Shown here piece after piece: positions 13,262 to 22,516 of a stretch of DNA of 64,000 nucleotides. The stretch spans positions 2,170,001 through 2,234,000 of the forward strand of contig NZ_CP078091.1 in assembly GCF_025917005.1 (NCBI RefSeq), read 5' to 3'. The translations under genes and the position numbers were made by a program. This DNA is from Porphyrobacter sp. ULC335. GTDB lineage: Bacteria > Pseudomonadota > Alphaproteobacteria > Sphingomonadales > Sphingomonadaceae. A model generated the notes under the pieces. It did no database searches. It saw only the letters and a program-made list of their open reading frames with translations, and was not told the DNA's origin. Every line of letters starts with the position of its first letter. Position 1 is the stretch's first letter.

Positions 13262-14698
13262 ATGGGCAAGGAAACCGGATTTCTCGAGCTGGACCGTCGC
13301 GAGCGGGACTATCTCGATCCCAAGGAACGGCTGAAGAACTACCGCGAATTCGTCATCCAGCCGGATGAGGGAACGCTGGCGGGTCAGGCCTCGCGCTGCA
13401 TGAATTGCGGCATCCCGTACTGCCATAACGGCTGTCCGGTGAACAACCTGATCCCGGATTGGAACCATCTCGTCTACGAGGCGGACTGGAAGCGCGCGCT
13501 GGCGATGCTCCACTCCACCAACAACTTCCCGGAGTTCACTGGCCGCATCTGCCCCGCGCCTTGCGAGGCGGCGTGCACGCTCAACATCGTCGACCAGCCG
13601 GTCACCATCAAGTCGATCGAATGCGCCATCATCGACCGCGGGTGGCAGGAAGGCTGGGTCAAGCCGCAGATCCCCGCGAAGAAAACCGGAAAGTCGGTCG
13701 CCGTCATCGGCTCGGGCCCGGCGGGTCTCGCCTGCGCGCAGCAATTGGCGCGCGCCGGACATTCCGTGACCGTGTTCGAGAAGTCGGACCGCCTTGGCGG
13801 GCTGCTTCGCTACGGCATCCCCGACTTCAAGATGGAAAAGCACCTCATCAACCGCCGCGCCCAGCAGATGGAAGCGGAAGGGGTGACGTTCAAAACCTCC
13901 AAGGAAGTCGGCGTCGATATCTCGTTCAAGTCCTTGCAGGAGAACTTCGACGCGGTGGTGCTGGCGGGCGGCGCTGAAGATGCGCGGCCGCTGTCGATCC
14001 CCGGCGCGGAGATGCCCGGCGTGCGGCTGGCGATGGAGTTCCTCACCCAGCAGAACAAGCGCGTTGCCGGCGATGACGAGTTGCGCGCGGCCCCGCGCGG
14101 CAGCCTGCTGGCGACCGGCAAGCACGTGGTTGTGCTCGGCGGCGGCGATACGGGCAGCGACTGTGTCGGCACCTCGAACCGGCAGGGCGCACTCAGCGTC
14201 ACGCAGCTCGAAATCATGCCCAAGCCGCCGGAAAAGGAAGACAAGGCGCTCACCTGGCCCGATTGGCCGATGAAGCTGCGCACCTCCTCCAGCCACCAGG
14301 AAGGCGTGGAGCGCGACTGGGCGGTGCTGGCCAAGCGCGTGATCGGCGATGGCGAGAAGGTCACCGGCCTCGAATGCGTGCGCGTCGAGTGGGTGGGCGG
14401 CCAGATGCAGGAAATGGCGGGGAGCGAGTTCACCATCCCGGCCGATCTGATCCTGTTGGCGATGGGCTTCGTCGGGCCGAAGAAGGCAGGCCTGCTCGAA
14501 CAGGCGGGCGTGGCTCTGTCCCCGCGCGGCAATGTCGATGCCGATACCGAAAGCTACGCGACCAGCGAGCCGGGCGTCTTCGCCTGCGGCGACATGCGGC
14601 GCGGGCAGAGCCTTGTCGTCTGGGCGATCCGCGAAGGCCGTCAGGCCGCGCGCGCCGTGGACGAAGCGCTGATGGGGGTGAGCGAACTGCCGCGGTGA
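13262..14698 (+). CDS. gltD: Glutamate synthase small (beta) subunit
   Basis: 478-aa beta subunit that takes electrons from NADPH through FAD and passes them by 4Fe-4S clusters to GltB. The N-terminal cluster cysteines are in [14 protein letters not shown] and [10 protein letters not shown]. Two Rossmann motifs ([15 protein letters not shown] for [15 protein letters not shown] for NADPH) and a C-terminal FAD motif ([19 protein letters not shown]) are all present. Length is typical. It is the second gene of the gltBD operon. Confidence 0.97.
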   Translation: MGKETGFLELDRRERDYLDPKERLKNYREFVIQPDEGTLAGQASRCMNCGIPYCHNGCPVNNLIPDWNHLVYEADWKRALAMLHSTNNFPEFTGRICPAPCEAACTLNIVDQPVTIKSIECAIIDRGWQEGWVKPQIPAKKTGKSVAVIGSGPAGLACAQQLARAGHSVTVFEKSDRLGGLLRYGIPDFKMEKHLINRRAQQMEAEGVTFKTSKEVGVDISFKSLQENFDAVVLAGGAEDARPLSIPGAEMPGVRLAMEFLTQQNKRVAGDDELRAAPRGSLLATGKHVVVLGGGDTGSDCVGTSNRQGALSVTQLEIMPKPPEKEDKALTWPDWPMKLRTSSSHQEGVERDWAVLAKRVIGDGEKVTGLECVRVEWVGGQMQEMAGSEFTIPADLILLAMGFVGPKKAGLLEQAGVALSPRGNVDADTESYATSEPGVFACGDMRRGQSLVVWAIREGRQAARAVDEALMGVSELPR

Positions 14699-14814
14699 GC
14701 GGGGGGCGTGTCCGTTGGCGGATCTTCCCCCGCCAATAGCTGCCGTTCGGCTTGCGCCCCGTAGCGGTCATTCGAGAGGCTTGTTCCGGAAACGATGGCC
14801 GCTACAATAACCTC

Positions 14815-15297
14815 ATGAAACCATTACGGCGTTTGACACCGAAATGTCTGTTCTGGGCCTGGGTGCTCGGCTGGGCAACGGCGGTCTATCTGCCAAGTCT
14901 CGCGATTGCGCTTTTGTCACTCTCGCCGCTTGCTGCCGGCGAGAACCTCTTGGTTGACACTTTTCAAGTCGCTGACGAAGTTTCGCCTGCTGCCAAGCTG
15001 GCTTACGCGATCCTTTTTGGCGGATGTATGTTCGCGATACGAATGGCCGGAGCAAACCGTCGATTGTTTGTCGACGCGCTTGGCGGTGCGGCCAGCATTA
15101 TGCTTGTGGCGGCCTTTCTCCCCGAGTACTGGTCGAGGGGCTTCGGCATTGGATTGAACGGGATCAGGTTCGAAACAGTCCCGACAACAATTTACGTCAT
15201 CGGTGGCCTTCTGAGCGGAATTGTTTTTTCCCTTGTTGAAGCGCGGTGTGTTTTGCGCAGCCAGAAACATGCAGGTGATGAAGCCGCTCAAGATTGA
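14815..15297 (+). CDS. Orphan membrane protein, lower GC than neighbours
   Basis: 160-aa protein starting MKPLRRLTPKCLF with about four hydrophobic segments (residues 12-37, 59-76, 84-100 and 125-143). ATG 14815 is preferred because the hydrophobic core begins directly after it, although no clear Shine-Dalgarno precedes. Codon use is visibly less GC-biased than gltD, which suggests recent acquisition. An imperfect 12-bp inverted repeat (14761-14772 and 14794-14805) lies just upstream. No family is recognised. Confidence 0.55.
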   Translation: MKPLRRLTPKCLFWAWVLGWATAVYLPSLAIALLSLSPLAAGENLLVDTFQVADEVSPAAKLAYAILFGGCMFAIRMAGANRRLFVDALGGAASIMLVAAFLPEYWSRGFGIGLNGIRFETVPTTIYVIGGLLSGIVFSLVEARCVLRSQKHAGDEAAQD

Positions 15298-15384
15298 GTG
15301 TCGGAGCAACTTCCCACCTGATTGCTGGTGGTACCTATTGAGGTTCGCCTTCAGACACCGGAACGCCCGATCCGCAACGCAGCC

Positions 15385-16077
15385 CTATTCAAACCCCACA
15401 AACCGCGCCGCCTCGTCCACGCTCTTGCGCAAGGACACCACGGCATTCGCCGGAAAGTCCGGATCGGGCCAGCCGAGCGCGACCGCTTTCATGATCACCT
15501 GATCCTCGGGAATGCCCGCGTGCTCGCGCACCACCGGGCTTTGCATGATGCCCTGCGAGTTTATCACGCAGCCGAGCCCTTTGGACCATGCCGCGTTGAC
15601 CAGCGCCGTCGTTACCGCGCCGCAATCGAAGGCGGTGTCGTCCGAGCCGCCAAGCTCGCGGTCATAGGTGACGATCACGCACACCGGCGCATCGAACTGG
15701 CGGAAGCCGCGCAGCACCCAGTCCTGCCGCGCGTCCTTGTCGTCACGCTCGATCCCCATTGCCCCGAACAATTGCTTGGCGACCTCGACCTGCCGGTCAC
15801 GGTGGACGCCCGCAAAGGCCTCGCCCCGGCGGAATTCGCGGCTGTCGGGTTCGCCTGCCAGAATCCGCTCGGTGTTGCCCTTGCGGATGCGGTCGAGCGG
15901 TTCGCCGGTGATGACGTGGAAGTGCCAGGGCTGGGTGTTCATCGACGTGGGCGAGCGCATCGCCATCGCCAAGATGTCCGCGATCAGCGCACGCGGCACA
16001 GGCTTGTCGAGATAGCCGCGAATGCTCCGCCGCCCGAGGACGATTTCGGCGTAAGTCTGGTCAGGCGTGCCGCCCAT
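15385..16077 (-). CDS. Nitroreductase-family flavoprotein
   Basis: 230-aa FMN-dependent nitroreductase-fold protein. The N-terminal FMN-phosphate motif (RRSIRGYLDKPV), SPTSMNTQPWHFHV, and the C-terminal GCVINSQGIMQSP and LGWPDPDFPAN segments are typical. It probably reduces quinones, nitroaromatics or other electrophiles with NAD(P)H; the substrate cannot be read from sequence. The ATG at 16077 is preceded by GGGAGAG on the minus strand. Confidence 0.85.
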   Translation of the reverse strand: MGGTPDQTYAEIVLGRRSIRGYLDKPVPRALIADILAMAMRSPTSMNTQPWHFHVITGEPLDRIRKGNTERILAGEPDSREFRRGEAFAGVHRDRQVEVAKQLFGAMGIERDDKDARQDWVLRGFRQFDAPVCVIVTYDRELGGSDDTAFDCGAVTTALVNAAWSKGLGCVINSQGIMQSPVVREHAGIPEDQVIMKAVALGWPDPDFPANAVVSLRKSVDEAARFVGFE

Positions 16078-16146
16078 TATGCTCTCTCCCTTGCACTACC
16101 GCCGCAGCGGCTAGCGCAAGGGAGGCGCTGTGTGAAGCGCGTGCGT

Positions 16147-17145
16147 TCAGCTTTGTGGCAGCAGGAAAGCGGTGGCGGCGACCACCAGCTGGCGGTTGGA
16201 ATTGTCGGTGTCGCCCAGATTGAAGGCCAACACCCCTTCGCGTCCGCGCGGGCCGAAGAAGCCGCCCGCGATCGAGCCTCGGGCGACATTGCCTGTTGCC
16301 AGCAGCAGATCATTATACCCGCCATTGGACGCGCTGACATCGGCCGACCCAGTGAAGACACCGAAGCTGGTGTCTTCGGTCGACACGGTCGACCCGGTGA
16401 CCAAGCGGCCCTTGAGATCAAGGTTGATCGTAACCCGCCCGGTCGCCGGATTGGCAACCAGCGTCAGGACGGAGGGTGTCATCACATAGGTGGAGCGTGC
16501 GCCATTGCCGTTATTCTCGGTCAGGGTCAGACTGCCGAAAATCACGGTGTTGCGATAGGTGACGCTGGCGGCGGGGACATCCGTCACCACAGTCGGCACG
16601 CCAAATGCGCAGAAGAACGTTCTCGGATCGGTCGAGACGAGGGTGGAGACCTGCCCGTACCGCACGTAATCGTAAGGCGTGCCATTGCCGAGGGGAGTGT
16701 TGACCGAGAAACGATCGGTAAAGCCGTTGAGGCCTGCTTTGCTGTAACGCTCGGTATTGGGTGTCGTGTCGCGATTGGTCTGGTCGAAGCTCAGTTCAAA
16801 CCGCTCATCCGGCGATTGGCTGACTGTCCGGATCACGTAATTGGGTGCGGCACGGTCTGACTGGATCGTGATCGCCTGTCCGAAGCTTGAAGAAATTTGC
16901 GGCAGCAACTGCGCGCTGCGCGTGCGCGTCCCGCTGCAGATGGCGTTGAAGTTCTGCACGCCTGTCAGCTGCGCGAAGGTCTGATAGGTCGGCGTCGGAG
17001 TCGGGCTGGGCGTTGGGGAGGGGGAAGGTGTGGGCGTTCCGCCACCGCCGCCGGTGGGCGGGGGCGATCCACCACCGCTATCACCGCCGCCGCACGCAGC
17101 TAGGGCCAGCGCGAGAGCCGCGCTTGCGAGAAACCGTGTTGTCAT
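16147..17145 (-). CDS. Surface-type lipoprotein, transferrin-binding-protein-like barrel
   Basis: 332-aa lipoprotein with a signal peptide ending in lipobox LAAC (Cys18), a Gly-rich patch (GGGDSGGGSPP) and a Pro/Thr/Ser linker of TPSPSP repeats. The beta-rich body ends in a segment (SIAGGFFGPRGREGVLAF) that fits the G.F.GP...E..G.F signature of TbpB/FHBP-like barrels. Such proteins are often flipped to the cell surface by Slam translocons, but no Slam-like gene or TonB receptor is adjacent. Ligand unknown. Lipoprotein status is certain from sequence; the Tbp-like call is moderate. Confidence 0.7.
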   Translation of the reverse strand: MTTRFLASAALALALAACGGGDSGGGSPPPTGGGGGTPTPSPSPTPSPTPTPTYQTFAQLTGVQNFNAICSGTRTRSAQLLPQISSSFGQAITIQSDRAAPNYVIRTVSQSPDERFELSFDQTNRDTTPNTERYSKAGLNGFTDRFSVNTPLGNGTPYDYVRYGQVSTLVSTDPRTFFCAFGVPTVVTDVPAASVTYRNTVIFGSLTLTENNGNGARSTYVMTPSVLTLVANPATGRVTINLDLKGRLVTGSTVSTEDTSFGVFTGSADVSASNGGYNDLLLATGNVARGSIAGGFFGPRGREGVLAFNLGDTDNSNRQLVVAATAFLLPQS

Positions 17146-17235
17146 TGATGTGCCCCCAAATTACTCAAGTGGGCACCAAACTATCCGTAAGACTATCGAA
17201 AGCAAGCCAAAATCGCCGCACGAGTGTTGCGTTTT

Positions 17236-18456
17236 TTACGCCGCTTTCGCCAGCTCCAGCTCCAGCCGGTCCCAGATTTCCACCAGCGCTTCGGTCAGCT
17301 CGTCCATCATCGCGTCGGTGTGGTGCGGGCCTGGGGTGAAGCGCAGGCGCTCGGTGCCGCGCGGCACGGTGGGGAAGTTGATCGGCTGCACATAGACGCC
17401 GTATTCGGCGAGCAGAATGTCGCTGATCTTCTTGGCGCGGATCGGATCGCCGACCATCAGGGGGACGATGTGGGTGACAGAATCCATCACCGGCAGGCCA
17501 GCCTCCGCAAACTTCAGCTTGAGCATCGCTGCGGCGCGCTGCTGGGCGTTGCGCTCGACACTGCTTTCTTTCAGATGCCGTACCGATGCGAGCACGCCCG
17601 CCACCAGCACCGGCGACAGCGAGGTCGTGAAGATGAACCCCGGCGCGTAGGAACGGATGCAGTCGACCACCTTGGTGCTCGCCGCGATATAGCCGCCCAT
17701 CACGCCGAACGCCTTGCCCAGCGTCCCTTCGATGATGTCGATCCGGTGCGCGGCATTGTCCCGCTCCGAAATGCCGCCGCCGCGCGCGCCGTACATGCCG
17801 ACCGCGTGGACTTCGTCGATATAGGTGAGGGCGTTGTACTTCTCGGCCAGGTCGCAGATCGCGTGGATCGGGGCGACATCGCCGTCCATCGAATAGACGC
17901 TTTCGAAGGCGATCAGCTTGGGCGTGTCGATATCGACCGAGGCGAGCAGCTCTTCCAGATGGGCCACATCATTGTGGCGGAACACGCGCTTTTCGCAGCC
18001 CGAATTGCGGATGCCGGCGATCATGCTGGCGTGGTTCAGCTCGTCGGAGAAAATCACGCAACCGGGCAGCAGCTTGGCGAGGGTCGAAAGGGTCGCGTCG
18101 TTGGAGACATACCCGCTGGTGAACAGCAGCGCGGCATCCTTGCCGTGCAGGTCGGCCAGTTCATTCTCCAGCTGCACGTGCAGATGCGTGTTGCCGCCGA
18201 TATTGCGCGTGCCGCCCGATCCTGCGCCGACATCGTGGAGCGCGGCTTCCATCGCGCCGATCACCTTGTCGTGCTGGCCCATGCACAGATAGTCGTTCGA
18301 GCACCACACCGTGATCGGCTTGGGGCCATTGTGGCCGTGGAAACAGCGCGCGTTGGGATAGGCGCCCTTGTTGCGCAGGATATCGATGAAGACGCGGTAG
18401 CGGCCTTCCTCATGCAGCCGGTCAATCGCGGAATCGAAGATCTGGTCGTAGTTCAC
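17236..18456 (-). CDS. hemA: 5-aminolevulinate synthase
   Basis: 406-aa PLP enzyme condensing glycine and succinyl-CoA to 5-aminolevulinate, the first step of heme biosynthesis in alphaproteobacteria. The start is GTG 18456 ([15 protein letters not shown]). It gives the normal length and puts the PLP lysine of GTLGKAFG at residue 248, as in known bacterial ALAS; AGAGACGG precedes it. A 40-codon upstream extension is not family-like. The active-site regions [27 protein letters not shown] and TTSLSP are present. Succinyl-CoA for this enzyme is also the end product of the propionate genes at 39.8-52.2 kb. Confidence 0.95.
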   Translation of the reverse strand: MNYDQIFDSAIDRLHEEGRYRVFIDILRNKGAYPNARCFHGHNGPKPITVWCSNDYLCMGQHDKVIGAMEAALHDVGAGSGGTRNIGGNTHLHVQLENELADLHGKDAALLFTSGYVSNDATLSTLAKLLPGCVIFSDELNHASMIAGIRNSGCEKRVFRHNDVAHLEELLASVDIDTPKLIAFESVYSMDGDVAPIHAICDLAEKYNALTYIDEVHAVGMYGARGGGISERDNAAHRIDIIEGTLGKAFGVMGGYIAASTKVVDCIRSYAPGFIFTTSLSPVLVAGVLASVRHLKESSVERNAQQRAAAMLKLKFAEAGLPVMDSVTHIVPLMVGDPIRAKKISDILLAEYGVYVQPINFPTVPRGTERLRFTPGPHHTDAMMDELTEALVEIWDRLELELAKAA

Positions 18457-18629
18457 GTAAGCCGTCTCTTGCCTGTAGCGGCCACCGGAGCGGACGCTGG
18501 GTTCCTGCTTTGCTTTTCTATCCCGCCATAACGTGCCAGTGGCCGCTTGGTTTCGCGGATATTTAGGAGCGGGCAAAAGCTTTTGCCACAGCGATCTTTG
18601 CGAGTGTTTCGCAAGCGGTCATGCGAAAA

Positions 18630-19427
18630 TCAGAACGCCTCTGCCGCGCCGAAGCCGCGGGCCGCCAGCGCCGATTCAAGGCCGTCTGCGCCGGTGACAG
18701 GGCCGGTGACGACGAAGCGGTTGGGGTGGGGCGCGGCGAAGCTCTGCCCTTCGAGCAGGTGGGCGATGCGCCGCGCGATGCCCTGTGCGCCGTCGATCTG
18801 GCGGACCTGCGGGCCGAAGGCGGCGGCCAGCTCGTCGGCCAGCAAGGGGAAGTGGGTGCAGGCGAGCACCAGCGTGTCGATCGGTGCGCCGTCCACCATT
18901 GCGGTCAGCCGCGCGTGGACATCCGCGATCAGCGCCGGATCGACCGGCTGGCCGCGCAGCTTGGCCTCGGCGGCGGCGACAAGTCCGGGGGCGGCCACGC
19001 GCAGCAACCGCTTGCCGCTGGCGAACTGCGCCTCAAGGTCGTCGACATAACGCTGCCGGATGGTCGCATCTGTGCCGACCAGACCGATGGTGCCGGTCTG
19101 CGTCATCGATGCGGCGGGCTTGATGGCAGGCACGGTGCCGACGATCGGGATTTCCAGTACATCGCGCACCATGCCCAGCGCGATGGTGCTGGCGGTGTTG
19201 CAGGCGATACAGGCGAGGCGCGGCTGATACCGCTCCGCCATCCGCCCCAGCAGCCCGGCCACCCGGGTGGCAATCTGCGTCTCGGTCTTGGTGCCATAGG
19301 GCAGCCCGGCCAGGTCGGCGGCGTAGATCACCGGAGCATCCGGCAGCACGGCGCGCAGCGCGTCATACACCGTCAGCCCGCCGACGCCGGAATCGAACAG
19401 CAGAATGGGGGAGGTGGGATCGGCCAT
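18630..19427 (-). CDS. murI: Glutamate racemase
   Basis: 265-aa cofactor-independent racemase making D-glutamate for peptidoglycan. Both catalytic cysteine motifs are present: CNTAST and CTHFPLL. The N-terminal substrate loop DSGVGGLTV is intact. The gene lies between hemA and the LuxR-EF-hand gene on the same strand, with 173 bp before hemA, so it is probably its own unit or the end of a leftward one. Confidence 0.95.
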   Translation of the reverse strand: MADPTSPILLFDSGVGGLTVYDALRAVLPDAPVIYAADLAGLPYGTKTETQIATRVAGLLGRMAERYQPRLACIACNTASTIALGMVRDVLEIPIVGTVPAIKPAASMTQTGTIGLVGTDATIRQRYVDDLEAQFASGKRLLRVAAPGLVAAAEAKLRGQPVDPALIADVHARLTAMVDGAPIDTLVLACTHFPLLADELAAAFGPQVRQIDGAQGIARRIAHLLEGQSFAAPHPNRFVVTGPVTGADGLESALAARGFGAAEAF

Positions 19428-19461
19428 CGTGCGGCGGCGATGGCCGAGCTACCTGTTCGGG

Positions 19462-20442
19462 TCAACTCTTTGGCGCAGGCAACGCCTTTAGCACGCTGCT
19501 GACTTCGACGCCGAGTTCGGCCAGCCTGGCCTCGCTCCACGTGTAGTATTCCCGGAAGGACACACGTCCGTCGTCATCGGTATCGGAAGCGGCGTAGAAT
19601 TCGGCGACCTGCGCCGGGTCGGTGCCGTCGCCGAGCACGGCATTGCCGTTGTGGTCCTGCCCGGCTTCGACCGGAAAAGCGGGGTCGAGCAGGGCAAGGT
19701 CGATGAAAGGCGATTCCGGGCTTTCGAGGTACCCGCTGCCGTTCGCGTCGAGCTTGTCGAAAATCGGCTCGAGATTGTTCTCGATCTTGATCTCGCGCTG
19801 TGCGGGTTTGGCCCAAGTTGCGTATTCGCGCGGTGAAATCCTGCCATCACCATCGGTGTCGGCCTGCGCGTAGAAGCCGTCACGCAGCGCGCCCGTGTCG
19901 ATCTGAAACGCGTCGCCGGCCAATTCGGCGGTACCATTGCCGTTCGGGGTGTAGGTCGGGTTGCCGCTTGCCCGGATGAGCGGGGGCGCCTCGTTGCCTT
20001 CGAGATAGCCCGAACGATCAGTGTCCAATTGTTCGAAGGTGACGGGCGCGACGAGCAGCAGGTCGCCCGGCTTCAGGGCCATTTCTGCCGTGCCTGAATG
20101 GGAGAACAGGATGATTGCTGCGGCGGACAAAATGCTCATGGTTGCGGCTCCTGTGACAAGGTGTCTGGTCCGCCATTGTTTCCCGGATTGCGCGGGTGTT
20201 TCGAGGTCCGGCAAGCGGGGTACCGCCTGGCCGTACCCCTCGTTTTGCGCGAGCATCCGCGCCGCTTCGAGCGATGATCCGGCATCCAGCTTGGTGCGCG
20301 CCATCTTCAGCCGCTTTTCGACCGCGTGGTGCGAAATGCCGAGGTCGATTGCGATCTCCTTGGCGGTCCGGTGTTGGAGCCACAGGCGCAGCACCTCCTT
20401 TTCGCGTTCGGTCAGCCGATCGGTCACATCATTCGCATCCAT
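19462..20442 (-). CDS. Membrane-bound LuxR-type regulator with four periplasmic EF-hands
   Basis: 326-aa protein with an unusual layout. Residues 6-65 form a LuxR/GerE helix-turn-helix (LTEREKEVLRLW, TAKEIAIDLGISHHAVEKRL). Residues about 95-116 form one transmembrane segment. The rest carries four canonical EF-hand loops at 140-151, 195-206, 232-243 and 287-298, each with D-x-D/N-x-S/D-G and a final Glu. With the HTH inside, the EF-hands would face the periplasm, so the protein could convey calcium or another divalent cation signal directly to DNA. Targets are unknown. The divergent plsY start is 122 bp away, leaving room for a shared or autoregulated promoter. Confidence 0.85.
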   Translation of the reverse strand: MDANDVTDRLTEREKEVLRLWLQHRTAKEIAIDLGISHHAVEKRLKMARTKLDAGSSLEAARMLAQNEGYGQAVPRLPDLETPAQSGKQWRTRHLVTGAATMSILSAAAIILFSHSGTAEMALKPGDLLLVAPVTFEQLDTDRSGYLEGNEAPPLIRASGNPTYTPNGNGTAELAGDAFQIDTGALRDGFYAQADTDGDGRISPREYATWAKPAQREIKIENNLEPIFDKLDANGSGYLESPESPFIDLALLDPAFPVEAGQDHNGNAVLGDGTDPAQVAEFYAASDTDDDGRVSFREYYTWSEARLAELGVEVSSVLKALPAPKS

Positions 20443-20564
20443 GGCGATCAGCGTAGCGGTACGCGCGACGGCACGAAAGTATGGTCAGACCGTAATCGGG
20501 CACCTTAGCCATCCAAGCCTCACTTAGGTTTAGACGAATCGCCTTGCGCGGCTATTACAGCGCG

Positions 20565-21155
20565 ATGGAACCCGTTTTCGCCGCCCTGCTTGGCTTTGCG
20601 CTTGGCTCGATCCCCTTCGGCCTGATCCTTACCCGCGCCGCCGGCCTTGGCGATGTGCGCAATATTGGCAGCGGGAGCATCGGCGCGACCAATGTGCTGC
20701 GCACCGGCAACAAGGGGTTGGCGGCGGCGACCGTGTTGCTCGATGCGGCCAAGGCGGTGATCCCGGTGCTGGTCGCCAAAACGTTCTGGCCCGGGACCGA
20801 AGGCATTGCGGCGGTTGCGGCAGTCGCGGGACATTGCTTCACCCCGTGGCTCGCCTTCAAGGGCGGCAAGGGTTTTGCAAGCGCCGCTGGCGCGCTGCTG
20901 GCGCTCGCCTGGCCGGCAATGCTGGCCTGTGCCGCGATCTGGGCGATCACGCTGTTTGTGAGCCGCATTTCCTCCGTATCGTCGATGGTCACCATTGTCG
21001 CCGCGCCGCTCGTGGCGTGGGGGCTGGGCTACCCCAGTGTGATTGCGCCGCTGATCGCGATTGCTGCCATCGTGCTGGTGCAACACCGCGCCAATATCGG
21101 CCGGCTGATGCGCGGGGAGGAGCCGAAGGTGGGTTCCTCAGGCAAGGCATCGTGA
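20565..21155 (+). CDS. plsY: Glycerol-3-phosphate acyltransferase PlsY
   Basis: 196-aa inner-membrane acyltransferase using acyl-phosphate to make lysophosphatidate. The three conserved loops are seen: GSIPFGLILTR, GSGSIGATNVLRTGNK and GHCFTPWLAFKGGKGFA. About five hydrophobic segments are present. ATG 20565 matches the family start; seven codons upstream are not conserved. Confidence 0.95.
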   Translation: MEPVFAALLGFALGSIPFGLILTRAAGLGDVRNIGSGSIGATNVLRTGNKGLAAATVLLDAAKAVIPVLVAKTFWPGTEGIAAVAAVAGHCFTPWLAFKGGKGFASAAGALLALAWPAMLACAAIWAITLFVSRISSVSSMVTIVAAPLVAWGLGYPSVIAPLIAIAAIVLVQHRANIGRLMRGEEPKVGSSGKAS

Positions 21156-21177
21156 CTTCCCCTTCATCCCTTTCATT

Positions 21178-21257
21178 GTCACCCCAGCGAAAGCTGGGGC
21201 CTAGGGCCACACAGGGCAGCGCTTGCCGCCCTAGGTCCCAGCTTTCGCTGGGATGAC
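21178..21257. repeat. Palindromic intergenic repeat ('gtcaccccagcgaaagctgggg' type)
   Basis: Inverted arms at 21178-21206 and 21229-21257 match over 29 bp with few mismatches. The right arm contains the apparent ATG of dprA at 21253. It belongs to the same family as the repeats near 27.4 and 47.9 kb. Confidence 0.85.
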
Positions 21258-22395
21258 GAAAGTGAAGGAAGAGGTCGCACTCACACTCACCCAAGCCGAA
21301 GCTTTCGCGCGCATTCGCCTGCTGCGCTCGCCCAACATCGGGCCGGTCAGCTATCGGCAGCTCCTCGCGCGGTTCGGCACGGCCGGGGCGGCGCTCGATG
21401 CCTTGCCCGATCTCGCCAGCCGGGGGAGGGGGCCATACCGGCCTGCCAACGCTGAAATGATCGAGCGTGAGGTCAGCGAGGTTCGCCGCGCAGGCGCGCG
21501 TTACCTGTTCCACGATCAGCCGGATTACCCCGCGTTGCTGGCCGAACTGGACTCCGCTCCGCCGATCATCACCTGCCGGGGGAGGCTGGCACTCGCCAGC
21601 GCGCCCTGTGTTGCGCTGGTCGGCGCGCGCAATGCCAGCGCGGCGGCGGTCAAGCTGGCACGCGACTTTGCCGCAGGGCTGGCCGAGGCGGGCTTCACGG
21701 TGGTCTCGGGCCTTGCCCGCGGTATCGACGGCGCGGCGCACGAAGGTGCTTTCCCGCAGACCATCGGCGTCATCGCGAGCGGGATCGACATCACCTATCC
21801 GCCGCAGCACGTCGCCTTGCAGGAGCGCATCGCGACCGAAGGCCTGCTGATCGCCGAACAGCCCCCCGGCACCGAGCCGCGCGGGCGGCATTTCCCCTCG
21901 CGCAACCGGATCATCGCAGGTTTGGCGCTCGGCACGCTCGTGGTAGAGGCCGCGCCGCAATCAGGCAGCCTCATCACCGCAAGGCTGGCGGGCGAGGCGG
22001 GGCGCGAGGTGATGGCGATCCCCGGCTCGCCGCTCGATCCGCGCGCCTTGGGGTGCAACCAGCTGATCCGCGAAGGGGCGGTGCTGGTGCAGACGCCGGA
22101 CGAAGTGATCGAACTGCTGCAAAGCTTCACCGGCGCGCCGCGATCACGTTTCCGGGTCAGCGAGGGGTCGGCGGAGTTCGACTATGCCGAACTCGCCCGG
22201 CTGGACTGGGGGGAGTCGCGGGCTGATTTGAGCGGCGATATCGCGGGCCTGCTCACCAACGCGCCCATCGGCATCGACGAGCTGATCCGCCAATCCGGCG
22301 CCAGTCCGGCGGAAGTGCACATGGCGCTGCTCGAACTGGAACTGGCGGGCGATCTGGTGCGCGAGGCGGACGGCGCAGTCCGGAGGGCGGGGTGA
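21253..22395 (+). CDS. dprA: DNA processing protein DprA
   Basis: 380-aa DprA/Smf protein that loads RecA on incoming single-stranded DNA in natural transformation. The Rossmann-like core is clear: VALVGARNAS, VVSGLARGIDGAAHEGA, HFPSRNRIIAGLA and SGSLITARLAGEAGREVMAIPG. A C-terminal winged-helix (DprA_WH) segment ends the protein. The first ATG lies inside the right arm of a palindromic repeat and no good ribosome site precedes it; the region with family similarity starts around LTQAEAFARIRLL, so a downstream non-ATG start is possible. Confidence 0.9.
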   Translation: MTKVKEEVALTLTQAEAFARIRLLRSPNIGPVSYRQLLARFGTAGAALDALPDLASRGRGPYRPANAEMIEREVSEVRRAGARYLFHDQPDYPALLAELDSAPPIITCRGRLALASAPCVALVGARNASAAAVKLARDFAAGLAEAGFTVVSGLARGIDGAAHEGAFPQTIGVIASGIDITYPPQHVALQERIATEGLLIAEQPPGTEPRGRHFPSRNRIIAGLALGTLVVEAAPQSGSLITARLAGEAGREVMAIPGSPLDPRALGCNQLIREGAVLVQTPDEVIELLQSFTGAPRSRFRVSEGSAEFDYAELARLDWGESRADLSGDIAGLLTNAPIGIDELIRQSGASPAEVHMALLELELAGDLVREADGAVRRAG

Positions 22396-22406
22396 AACCT
22401 TTTTCA

Positions 22407-22432
22407 TCACCCCGGATCAAGTCCGGGGTGAC
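22407..22432. repeat. Short palindrome between dprA and topA
   Basis: A 26-bp near-perfect palindrome (TCACCCCGGATC / GTCCGGGGTGA) lies in the 121-bp gap between dprA and topA. The same half sequence recurs at 27582-27606. It resembles a single-arm form of the larger intergenic repeats and could also act as a weak hairpin terminator. Confidence 0.6.
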
Positions 22433-22516
22433 GTAGAAGGGAAATCCCCTTGACGCTTCCCGCCGCGCCGCCCCACCCTCGCGCGTACGTACACGTAAGG
22501 ACACCTCTCTCAGCTT

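Noticed and set aside
15322..16860. A 512-codon rightward frame over the nitroreductase and lipoprotein
   Set aside because: It overlaps two well-supported leftward genes and has shadow-type composition.
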